Below, piece by piece: positions 1 through 6,294 of a stretch of DNA of 6,392 nt (positions within the stretch are counted from its first letter, which is position 1; the number at the start of each line of letters is the position of its first letter). This DNA comes from an uncultured Selenomonadales bacterium (GTDB taxonomy: Bacteria > Bacillota_C > Negativicutes > Selenomonadales > Selenomonadaceae), in contig CAMYWI010000084.1 of NCBI GenBank assembly GCA_947302675.1, positions 1-6,392 of the forward strand, in the 5' to 3' direction. The translations under genes and the position numbers were made by a program. The notes under the pieces were generated by a model that saw only the letters and a program-made list of their open reading frames with translations, had not been told where the DNA came from and ran no database searches.

Positions 1-1485
1 GAGATGGCGAACAATCATCAAGGCGAGGTTGAGCACGGGAAGAAAATTATTCGTGCAATGGCGGCGGTCTCGACGCCGTATCGCGAGCAATTCAACTTCG
101 CCATAAAATTTCAGTACAGAGACTTAGACACGTTTATTCGCCCTGACTACAAAGAGCGCGACGACGTTAAAAATATCAAACGTTTCAAGGAGACGCGCCT
201 TTCTCAAGAAGAATTTTTGGAGCTTAAGCGCGAAGCCGAGTCTTGCAACTTTTTTACAATCTACACGCCTTTTGATGAATTGTCCGCGCAGAGAATTGCC
301 GCGCAGAAGTACGACGCCGTTAAAATTGCGAGCTGTTCATTTACCGATTGGTCGCTGATTGAGACTATCGCCACAACTAAATTGCCAGTCATTGCCTCGA
401 CGGCCGCCGCCACGCTTGAAGACATTGATAAAATCGTCCAGTTCTTCAATCACAGAAATATTCCGCTCGCGTTAATGCACTGCGTTGCGGAGTATCCCAC
501 GCCCGCCAGTCGCCTTGAATTGAATCAAATCTCTTTACTTCAGCAAAGGTATCCGGACTTGCGCATTGGCTTTTCCACTCACGAAGAGCCGTCGGAAATG
601 GATTCTATCAAAATCGCCGTTGCGAAGGGCGCGAAGATTTTCGAGCGGCATGTTGGAGTTGTGACTGATAAAATTTCATTGAACAAATACTCTTCCACGC
701 CCGACGAAATCAGCTCGTGGCTGACCGCCGCCAAAAAAGCTTTCGATATTTGCGGCGTTTCCAACGAGAGATATACGCCTTCGCAGAAGGAAAAGAACGA
801 CCTCGCCGCTCTGCAACGTGGCGTTTTCGCGAGCAAAGACCTCGTCGCGGGAACCGATTTAAATTTTGGAAATACATACTTTGCTTTTCCCTGCGAGGCG
901 GGACAAGTTTTGGCAAAGCACATGTCCAAGTACGCCAAGCTGACTTTGCAAAAGTCGGTTGAGATTAACAAGCCAATTCCTGTTGAAGACGTTAATATTT
1001 CCGACGGTATGCGCCGCGTGCAGGAGATTGTTCACAAGCTCATGGATATTTTGCGGAAGGGGCATATCGTTATCCCTGTCGACAGCAGTTGCAACATTTC
1101 TCACCACTACGGAATTGACCGCTACGAAGAAGTCGGCGTCACGCTCATTGATTGCGTCAATCGCGCGTACTGCAAAAAACTTTTGATTCTCTTGCCAGGT
1201 CAAAAACACCCGACGCACTTTCACAAGAAAAAGGAAGAGACTTTTACCGTCCTTTACGGTGTGTTAAACGTCGTGTGCGACGGCAAAGCTATTACTCTCA
1301 AGCAAGGCGAGTCAATGACGGTTTCGCAGAACATGAAACACAGCTTTTCGTCGGAGACGGGTTGTATCTTTGAAGAACTCTCCACAACACATTACAAAGA
1401 CGATTCCTACTACGACGACATGAGCGAGTTTGCTAATCCGCGCAAGACCAAAGTTTATCTTACGAACGACATGTTGCGTGATTAA
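1..1485 (+). CDS. NeuB-family sugar-acid synthase with SAF and C-terminal cupin domain (5' partial)
   Basis: Members of this family condense phosphoenolpyruvate with an N-acetylated aldose to make sialic acid or related nonulosonic acids in the cytoplasm. The gene is cut by the window edge. The first codon is Glu and the ATG at 4 lies inside the usual (A)E-x-(A/G)NNHxG opening of NeuB proteins, so the true start is upstream. Counting from that Met, the TIM barrel covers about residues 1-250, with HCVAEYPTP (H159), FSTHEE (H193) and ERHVGV (H216). A SAF (antifreeze-like) domain lies at about 270-333, beginning LQRGVFASKDL. A cupin follows at about 350-493, with HPTHFHKKKEE giving likely metal ligands H405, H407 and E412, plus H446; this pattern resembles D-lyxose isomerase-type cupins. 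The cupin could supply or isomerise the sugar substrate (inference). The exact substrate cannot be told. The next gene starts 39 bases downstream. Confidence 0.88.
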   Translation, partial: EMANNHQGEVEHGKKIIRAMAAVSTPYREQFNFAIKFQYRDLDTFIRPDYKERDDVKNIKRFKETRLSQEEFLELKREAESCNFFTIYTPFDELSAQRIAAQKYDAVKIASCSFTDWSLIETIATTKLPVIASTAAATLEDIDKIVQFFNHRNIPLALMHCVAEYPTPASRLELNQISLLQQRYPDLRIGFSTHEEPSEMDSIKIAVAKGAKIFERHVGVVTDKISLNKYSSTPDEISSWLTAAKKAFDICGVSNERYTPSQKEKNDLAALQRGVFASKDLVAGTDLNFGNTYFAFPCEAGQVLAKHMSKYAKLTLQKSVEINKPIPVEDVNISDGMRRVQEIVHKLMDILRKGHIVIPVDSSCNISHHYGIDRYEEVGVTLIDCVNRAYCKKLLILLPGQKHPTHFHKKKEETFTVLYGVLNVVCDGKAITLKQGESMTVSQNMKHSFSSETGCIFEELSTTHYKDDSYYDDMSEFANPRKTKVYLTNDMLRD

Positions 1486-1512
1486 CATTATCATATCGAA
1501 AATCCATTGAGC

Positions 1513-1517
1513 GGAGG
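1513..1517 (+). promoter_or_regulatory. Ribosome binding site deciding the GTG start at 1525
   Basis: A perfect GGAGG stands 7 bases before GTG at 1525. The longer in-frame TTG at 1507 lies upstream of this site and has no such motif before it, so GTG 1525 is preferred. The protein then begins MIKNCCICG, placing the zinc-binding cysteines at the very N-terminus, as is usual in this methyltransferase family. Confidence 0.75.
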
Positions 1518-1524
1518 TTTTTCT

Positions 1525-2714
1525 GTGATTAAAAATTGTTGTATTTGCGGTAGTGAAGTCACGACGAAAAAAATTTTACCGTACCGAGATTTTCTTGGGC
1601 TTGATATCGAAATTTACAATGTACACATTGCCCGTTGCGACCAATGCGGTTTCATTTTCTATCAAAATCCTCTTACCGATGAACAACTGGAAAATCGCTA
1701 CAAGAACGAGGCGTGCAATGAATTTGACTCGGAAGAATACATAGTGAGTGGCGAGGATAATTATGCTCGTCGTTGCCACAGGCAAAAACATTTTATCGAG
1801 GAAAATATTGGTACGCCAATAATGGAAATTGGGGGGGGGAATATTCTAGCATACTCGAAATCGGCGCGGCGTCAGGCTATAACCTTAGTCTGTATTCGGG
1901 CAAGCGGCGGCTTGGTATCGAACCTTCGGCGTTGAATTGCAAACTCGCGAAGAAGAATTACGGCATCGAGATGTTCAATGGGCTTTGGTCGGAGTTTTTG
2001 GCAAGTAATAACGGCGAGACTTTCGATTTGATTTTTATGTCGCACGTGCTTGAACACATTGTCAACCCGATGAAATTTATTCGGGAGTGCGCCGCTCTTT
2101 GCAATCGGTATATGTTTATCGAAGTCCCTTGTTTTGATATAAAATTTTTGGAAGAACCCTACGGAATGTTTCACGAAGAGCACGTAAATTTCTTCACGAT
2201 TCAAAGTTTGTCTACGCTCATGCGGAACGCGGGTTTTTCTATGGTGAACGCTACGATGCCTTTTGAGCCGCAAAATCTTTTACCGAACGGTTATCCTTCG
2301 CTGTCATCCTTGTGGAAAAAATCCGTTGATTCAAAGCCGATTTACAATTCGGGCGACTGCTTTGATCGTTACATTGCCGAAAACGAAATGCTGTTGCAAA
2401 GGGTCAGAGAAAAAATAAATCAAATCCCTTCCGACGAAAGACTTGCGCTTTGGGGTATAGCACATCATGTCGGTTTGCTCCTCGCCAACACGAGCTTGGC
2501 AGATAAAAATATTGTTCGCGTGTACGATTCAAATAAGCGCAAGCACGGCGTCAAGGTTATGGGAATTCCGATAAAACCTTTTGATAAAGCGGACGTCCTT
2601 TCTGGCGAAGTCGAGGCGATTTTGATTACGTCTTATACAGCGCAGAGAGCGATTTCAAAAGTTATCGAAGAAATGCACTTGCCCTGTAAAGTCTATAAAC
2701 TCTATGACCTTTAA
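1525..2714 (+). pseudogene. Sugar C-methyltransferase-like SAM enzyme, frameshifted at a G9 tract (phase-off or broken)
   Basis: Two overlapping frames encode halves of one protein. The first half (1525-1935, 136 residues as read) has an N-terminal zinc site with Cys5/Cys8 and a second C-x2-C in ARCDQCGF. The second half, open to 2714, carries SAM motif I (ILEIGAASGYN), the motif II acidic residue in GIEPS, FDLIFMSHVLEH, HEEHVNFFT resembling the His/Glu segment of sugar C-methyltransferases, and a C-terminal Rossmann-like region from LALWGIAHHVG. The frames meet at nine G (1831-1839). Ten G would give 396 residues and seven G 395, close to the roughly 400 usual for TylCIII/NovU-like C-methyltransferases acting on nucleotide-linked deoxysugars. 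As sequenced, the protein stops before the SAM domain. The second half has only a TTG at 1773 without a ribosome site, so independent expression is unlikely. The substrate is unknown. The epimerase gene starts 21 bases after the stop. Confidence 0.82.
1831..1839 (+). repeat. Homopolymeric G9 tract at the frameshift point
   Basis: Nine consecutive G lie in the linker between the zinc-binding N-terminus and SAM motif I of the methyltransferase. The upstream frame needs one extra G, or two fewer, to join the downstream frame. Poly-G tracts of this length in surface-glycan genes are the classic slipped-strand phase-variation element of Campylobacter, Helicobacter and Neisseria. A fixed mutation or a homopolymer sequencing error would look the same in a single consensus. 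Confidence 0.9.
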
Positions 2715-2722
2715 TTTTGATT

Positions 2723-2727
2723 GAGAG
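2723..2727 (+). promoter_or_regulatory. Weak ribosome binding site for the epimerase
   Basis: GAGAG lies 8 bases before ATG 2736. It supports that start over the in-frame TTG at 2721. The protein then begins MKKIVVSGAT, where the first beta strand of a Rossmann fold normally starts. Confidence 0.55.
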
Positions 2728-2735
2728 ATGACAGC

Positions 2736-3653
2736 ATGAAAAAAATTGTAGTGAGCGGCGCGACGAGTATGCTCGCTGTGGCGACGATAGAAGAGTGCTT
2801 GAGAAACGGCATTGAGGTCGTGGCGATTGCTCGACGTAATTCAGAAAATTTTTATCGTCTTCCGAAGTCTCCAAATTTGCAAGTCATTGAATGCAACCTT
2901 GAGGAGCTTGCGACTTTCACGCCGAATTTTGATGATGCCGACGTTTTCTATCACTTCGCGTGGCTGGCGACTACAAGGGAAGGTCGCTTGAATATTGACG
3001 TGCAGGAACTAAATATTCGATACACGATTGACGCTGTTCGCCTCGCGAAAAGGTGCGGCTGTCATAAATTTATTCTTGCCGGCTCGCAAGCTGAGTATGG
3101 CTTGACTGACAAACCTTTAAGCCGCTCGACGCCGATTAATCCTTGCATGGCTTATGGCGTCGCCAAGTACGCCGCCGGAAAAATGGCGGAGATTCTTTGC
3201 TCCGCTTTGAGCATGTCATTTGTGTGGGGCAGGATTGTCAGCACGTACGGAATTCACGACAGAGCCGGCAATTTGTTTAACTACGTCATTAATTGCTATA
3301 AAAATAATGCCCAACCTGTTCTCACGAAGTGCGAGCAGATTTGGGATTATCTTCATGCAGATGACGTTGCGCGAGCCTTTAAATTGTTAGGACAATGCTC
3401 AACCAATGGCGTGTACGTCGTTGGAAGTGGAAAGGGCGTGCCGCTCAAGTCCTATGTTGAAACAATTTATAGATTGATGAAACCGAATGTGCCGCTAGTT
3501 TTTGGTGGCAAGCCGTATTCAGAAAATCAAGTAATTTATCTAGTGGCGGACATTTCCGATTTGAAACGCGACACGGGCTTTGAGCCGCTAATTACTTTTG
3601 AAGATGGCATTTTGCAGGTAATTTCTAGTTTGGCTCCTCAACCTTCGCTGTAA
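2736..3653 (+). CDS. NAD-dependent epimerase/dehydratase (extended SDR), nucleotide-sugar modifying
   Basis: This 305-residue cytoplasmic enzyme is of the extended short-chain dehydrogenase family, which epimerises, reduces or dehydrates nucleotide-linked sugars using bound NAD(P). The N-terminal Rossmann strand MKKIVVSGATSML carries the cofactor loop at residues 7-13. It is atypical because the usual third glycine of GxxGxxG is absent. FYHFAWLATTREG matches the conserved strand-4 region. The catalytic set appears as S117 in AGSQAEYG and Y140-x3-K144 in YGVAK. WDYLHADDVARA is the typical C-terminal substrate-domain motif. The length is normal and the frame intact. It begins 21 bases after the methyltransferase and ends 19 bases before the PAPS-reductase-like gene, so co-transcription is likely. 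Methyltransferase plus epimerase plus NeuB-like synthase suggests tailoring of an unusual glycan sugar. Whether the step is epimerisation or 4-ketoreduction, as in CDP-abequose or paratose synthases, cannot be decided here. Confidence 0.85.
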   Translation: MKKIVVSGATSMLAVATIEECLRNGIEVVAIARRNSENFYRLPKSPNLQVIECNLEELATFTPNFDDADVFYHFAWLATTREGRLNIDVQELNIRYTIDAVRLAKRCGCHKFILAGSQAEYGLTDKPLSRSTPINPCMAYGVAKYAAGKMAEILCSALSMSFVWGRIVSTYGIHDRAGNLFNYVINCYKNNAQPVLTKCEQIWDYLHADDVARAFKLLGQCSTNGVYVVGSGKGVPLKSYVETIYRLMKPNVPLVFGGKPYSENQVIYLVADISDLKRDTGFEPLITFEDGILQVISSLAPQPSL

Positions 3654-3658
3654 ACGCT

Positions 3659-3663
3659 AGAGG
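3659..3663 (+). promoter_or_regulatory. Ribosome binding site for the PAPS-reductase-like gene
   Basis: AGAGG stands 9 bases before ATG 3673, within the 19-base gap after the epimerase stop. The gap has no room for a promoter or terminator, which supports transcription from upstream. Confidence 0.6.
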
Positions 3664-3672
3664 AAAAATTTT

Positions 3673-5376
3673 ATGTGGTGTAAGAATTGCAATCTGGAAG
3701 TGAGCGGCTCGCCGTGTCCTGTTTGTGGCGGAGCGACGGAAGAAGAAATACCTGCGGAAATTTTTTGGTGCGATAATTGTGCAGTGCCAGTTATAACCGA
3801 GCTTTCGATTAAGGATAAAAATATTTGTCCGATTTGCGGCGCAAAGACAAAACAACTTGTCGCCGACCTCCGCCCGGTCTTTCCCGAAGAAAAATTGTTG
3901 CTCGCTGTCTTGCTTGACGAGGTACCGAATTTTTTTATGAGCAGTTCGATTTGGGCGTCGGGTAGCAGATATTATATTGACGGCAAAGTTTTAAACGTTC
4001 CTGCAAAGAAATTTGTCGAGGCCGATACGAATTCCATTGCTGAAAAAATTTCCGCCGCGTCCTCCGCGATAAGTTATGCTCGCTTTGACAGTGACGTTAG
4101 CAAATTCGTCCACGCCAACCGTTACAGACTTGCCGCGCTAAAGGACGAGGCGTTCTCTTTTGTGCAACGCGCCGCAAAAAATTTTTCTGACGAACAAGTT
4201 GTAATTTCTTTTTCCGGCGGCAAGGATTCAACCGTCGTCGCTGATATTGTCGTGAGGGCTTTGAGCAATCCAAGCTTAGTTCACATTTTCGGCAACACGA
4301 CGCTTGAATTCCCAACGACCCTAGCTTATGCCGCCCGCTACAGAGAAAATCATCCGCTCGCTATTTTCCAAAACGCTGTCAACGACGAACAAAATTTTTT
4401 CGCCGTCTGCGAAGACATAGGACCGCCCGCGAGAATGATGCGTTGGTGTTGCTCAATGTTCAAGACCGGTCCCATTGCTCGCGTCATTAATAGTTTGTAT
4501 CGCAACCAAAAGATTTTGACTTTCTACGGCATAAGAAAATCCGAGTCTATCACCCGCAGTAAGTATAACCGCGTGGAGGGCGACGCCACGTCAATTAAAA
4601 TTCGCCAACAAACCGTTGCTTCGCCAATTTTTTTTTGGAAAGACGCGGATGTTTGGCTGTATATCCTTTCCGAAGAAATTGATTTCAACTCGGCTTATCG
4701 GCTCGGCTATGACCGCGTCGGCTGTTGGTGTTGTCCGAACAATACTCAACGTGCGCAGTTCTTATCGCGAATTTACATGCCTAACGAGTTGAAAAAATGG
4801 CGAGAGTTCCTTGTTGACTTCGCGAAGAAAATCGGCAAGCTTGACCCTGAAGTTTATGTTGATTCCGGAAAGTGGAAGGCTCGTCAAGGCGGCAATGGTT
4901 TAACTTCCGCAAATGATGTCAAGCTACGCTTTACGAACTGCACGACCGAAGACCACGCCAAAATTTATCAGCTCACAAAAACTTTTGACGACGAGTTTAT
5001 CGGCTTGTTTGTTCCTTTTGGGAAAATTGCGCCTGAACTCGGAAGAAAAATCTTGCACGAAACGCTGATACTTGACTGCAAATCGAACGTGCCGATTATT
5101 TCGATTACGCCGTTCAATAATGGTAGTGCGGTTAAAATCAAGACGCTCAACGTTGCAGACCACGAATCACTTCAAAGAATGGCGAGCTATCAAGTTAGAA
5201 AGTTCAACGCCTGTCGAAAATGCTTAAAGTGCGAATCGCTTTGCCACGTCGGCGCGATTTCGGTCGGCGAAAAATATTTTATCGACCCGTTAAAGTGCGT
5301 GCACTGCAAGACGTGCTTGACGGCAAAATATTTGGAAGGCGGTTGCATGATGGAAAGATTTCTTCGGACAAAATGA
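3673..5376 (+). CDS. PAPS-reductase-family (PP-loop) protein with N-terminal zinc ribbons and C-terminal double [4Fe-4S] ferredoxin
   Basis: This 567-residue protein probably activates or transfers sulfur through an adenylated intermediate. Two zinc ribbons lie at residues 3-18 (C3, C6, C15, C18) and 33-55 (C33, C36, C52, C55). A less recognisable stretch runs to about 150. The PAPS-reductase core follows, with PP-loop SGGKDST at 181-187, RWCCSMFK (C259, C260) and GCWCCP (C351, C353, C354). The latter cysteines may hold a cluster, as in APS reductases and DndC. The C-terminus has two [4Fe-4S] motifs: C514, C517, C520, C524 and C542, C545, C548, C558. The ferredoxin tail recalls archaeal APS/PAPS reductase-like proteins. 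No sulfate-assimilation gene is adjacent, while DUF4007 follows after 18 bases. This favours the DNA phosphorothioation or type 4 BREX (BrxP-like) role over cysteine synthesis; that role is inference from context. The ORF is intact. Confidence 0.87.
   Translation: MWCKNCNLEVSGSPCPVCGGATEEEIPAEIFWCDNCAVPVITELSIKDKNICPICGAKTKQLVADLRPVFPEEKLLLAVLLDEVPNFFMSSSIWASGSRYYIDGKVLNVPAKKFVEADTNSIAEKISAASSAISYARFDSDVSKFVHANRYRLAALKDEAFSFVQRAAKNFSDEQVVISFSGGKDSTVVADIVVRALSNPSLVHIFGNTTLEFPTTLAYAARYRENHPLAIFQNAVNDEQNFFAVCEDIGPPARMMRWCCSMFKTGPIARVINSLYRNQKILTFYGIRKSESITRSKYNRVEGDATSIKIRQQTVASPIFFWKDADVWLYILSEEIDFNSAYRLGYDRVGCWCCPNNTQRAQFLSRIYMPNELKKWREFLVDFAKKIGKLDPEVYVDSGKWKARQGGNGLTSANDVKLRFTNCTTEDHAKIYQLTKTFDDEFIGLFVPFGKIAPELGRKILHETLILDCKSNVPIISITPFNNGSAVKIKTLNVADHESLQRMASYQVRKFNACRKCLKCESLCHVGAISVGEKYFIDPLKCVHCKTCLTAKYLEGGCMMERFLRTK
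4628..4636 (+). repeat. Homopolymeric T9 tract inside the PAPS-reductase-like gene
   Basis: Nine consecutive T encode part of SPIFFWKDADVW. The frame is intact here, and the peptide looks like the normal P-I-x-x-W-x-x-x-D-V-W segment of the family, so coding constraint explains much of the run. It is still a possible slippage site. Confidence 0.8.
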
Positions 5377-5378
5377 TT

Positions 5379-5383
5379 GGAGG
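5379..5383 (+). promoter_or_regulatory. Ribosome binding site deciding the ATG start at 5395
   Basis: GGAGG stands 11 bases before ATG 5395. The alternative in-frame TTG at 5377 overlaps this site and so cannot use it. Starting at 5395 gives MKFRAHDTFFIRKGW, the usual beginning of DUF4007 proteins. Confidence 0.7.
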
Positions 5384-5394
5384 AACGGCGGGCA

Positions 5395-6294
5395 ATGAAA
5401 TTTCGGGCGCACGATACTTTTTTCATACGGAAGGGCTGGCTTAGCAAAGGAATGCGTCACGTGGCGAAGGCGGCGGACGTTTTTGTTTCCAGTGAAGAAA
5501 ATCCAATGGACGTGCTCGGACTTGGCGCGAACATGGTCAAGGCTCTGCGCTACTGGTTGCAAGCGGTCGGCTTGACTGAAGAACCTTTAACCGGTAAACG
5601 CACACAAACTTTTACTGCGCTCGGCAAGTTGATTTATAAGCACGACCCATACTTCGAGGAACGCGGTACGCTCTGGCTGTTGCAATATCGTCTTGCGTCG
5701 AATAAGGATTTAGCGACGGCGTGGTATTTTTTCTTCAACGAATTTTCAATGCAGGAGTTCACGCGGAATAATTTCGTCACGGCTCTGCAGAAATATATCG
5801 ACATGCAAAACGACGCGACGGAAATTTCTCCGCGCTCTCTGGAAGAAGATTTTCAATGCATTGTCAACACGTATTTGCCGCGATACAAAACGGACGACAA
5901 AAAAATTTCGCCCGAAAACAATATTGTCTGTCCGTTCGGCGAACTCGGTTTGATTGAGCTTTTGAACAGGCGACAGAAGATTTATAAGAAAAATATTCCG
6001 TCGGTCGCCGCGCTGAATTCGTGGGTCGTGCTTGCCGTGATTGTCGACAACGCCGGTGGTCGCAAGGAAATTGCTTTGAATGAGTTGTTGAGGTCGCCGC
6101 GAAATATCGGGCGCATCTTCAATCTGGATTCGATTGCAATGCTCGACGCGCTCTATAAAATTGAACGGCTCGGCTTGATAAAAATCAATCGGACGGCGGG
6201 ATTGGACGTCGTGTCAATGCGTCGAGAGCTGACTTTCTTGGATTGTGTGAAAAATTTTTATACGTCGATAGACGAGCAGGAGATTGACGAATGA
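5395..6294 (+). CDS. DUF4007 family protein, associated with DNA sulfur-modification/BREX-like loci
   Basis: This 299-residue soluble protein has no signal peptide or membrane segment. Family features seen are the N-terminal FRAHDTFFIRKGWLSKGM, the segment LGLGANMVKALRYWL at residues 41-55, and HDPYFEERGTLWLLQY at 83-98. A helical C-terminal third at about 220-285 (NELLRSPRNIGRIFNLDSIA and following) resembles a winged-helix DNA-binding fold, by sequence feel only. No catalytic motif is evident and the biochemical role of DUF4007 is not established to my knowledge. The family is repeatedly found next to PAPS-reductase-like genes of phosphorothioation and type 4 BREX-like defence clusters, the arrangement seen here. 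It could act as a DNA-binding adaptor or specificity partner of the upstream sulfur enzyme, which is inference. Its stop overlaps the next start as ATGA, implying translational coupling. Confidence 0.85.
   Translation: MKFRAHDTFFIRKGWLSKGMRHVAKAADVFVSSEENPMDVLGLGANMVKALRYWLQAVGLTEEPLTGKRTQTFTALGKLIYKHDPYFEERGTLWLLQYRLASNKDLATAWYFFFNEFSMQEFTRNNFVTALQKYIDMQNDATEISPRSLEEDFQCIVNTYLPRYKTDDKKISPENNIVCPFGELGLIELLNRRQKIYKKNIPSVAALNSWVVLAVIVDNAGGRKEIALNELLRSPRNIGRIFNLDSIAMLDALYKIERLGLIKINRTAGLDVVSMRRELTFLDCVKNFYTSIDEQEIDE
6278..6282 (+). promoter_or_regulatory. Ribosome binding site for the gene starting at 6291
   Basis: AGGAG stands 8 bases before ATG 6291, inside the end of the DUF4007 gene. It supports a genuine start at the ATGA overlap. 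Confidence 0.65.

Noticed and set aside
859..1224. Antisense open frame of 121 codons inside the NeuB-like gene
   Set aside because: It is opposite a strongly conserved coding region, has no recognisable domain and no supporting context. It is a shadow frame, like the other minus-strand frames in the window.
1486..1524. Promoter or terminator between the NeuB-like and methyltransferase genes
   Set aside because: The 39-base gap shows no stem-loop with a T run and no convincing -35/-10 pair, only a ribosome site.
1773..2714. A separate stand-alone methyltransferase gene starting at TTG 1773
   Set aside because: There is no ribosome site, the start codon is weak, and the residues before the G tract in this frame look non-homologous, while the other frame carries the proper N-terminal zinc domain. 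It is better read as the second half of one frameshifted gene.
3673..5376. Assimilatory PAPS reductase (CysH) for cysteine synthesis
   Set aside because: No sulfate-assimilation neighbours are present, the protein is far longer than CysH with zinc ribbons and a ferredoxin tail, and the partner gene is DUF4007.
5377..5394. N-terminal extension of the DUF4007 protein from TTG 5377
   Set aside because: The TTG overlaps the GGAGG that serves ATG 5395, and the extra residues are not part of the family's usual start.
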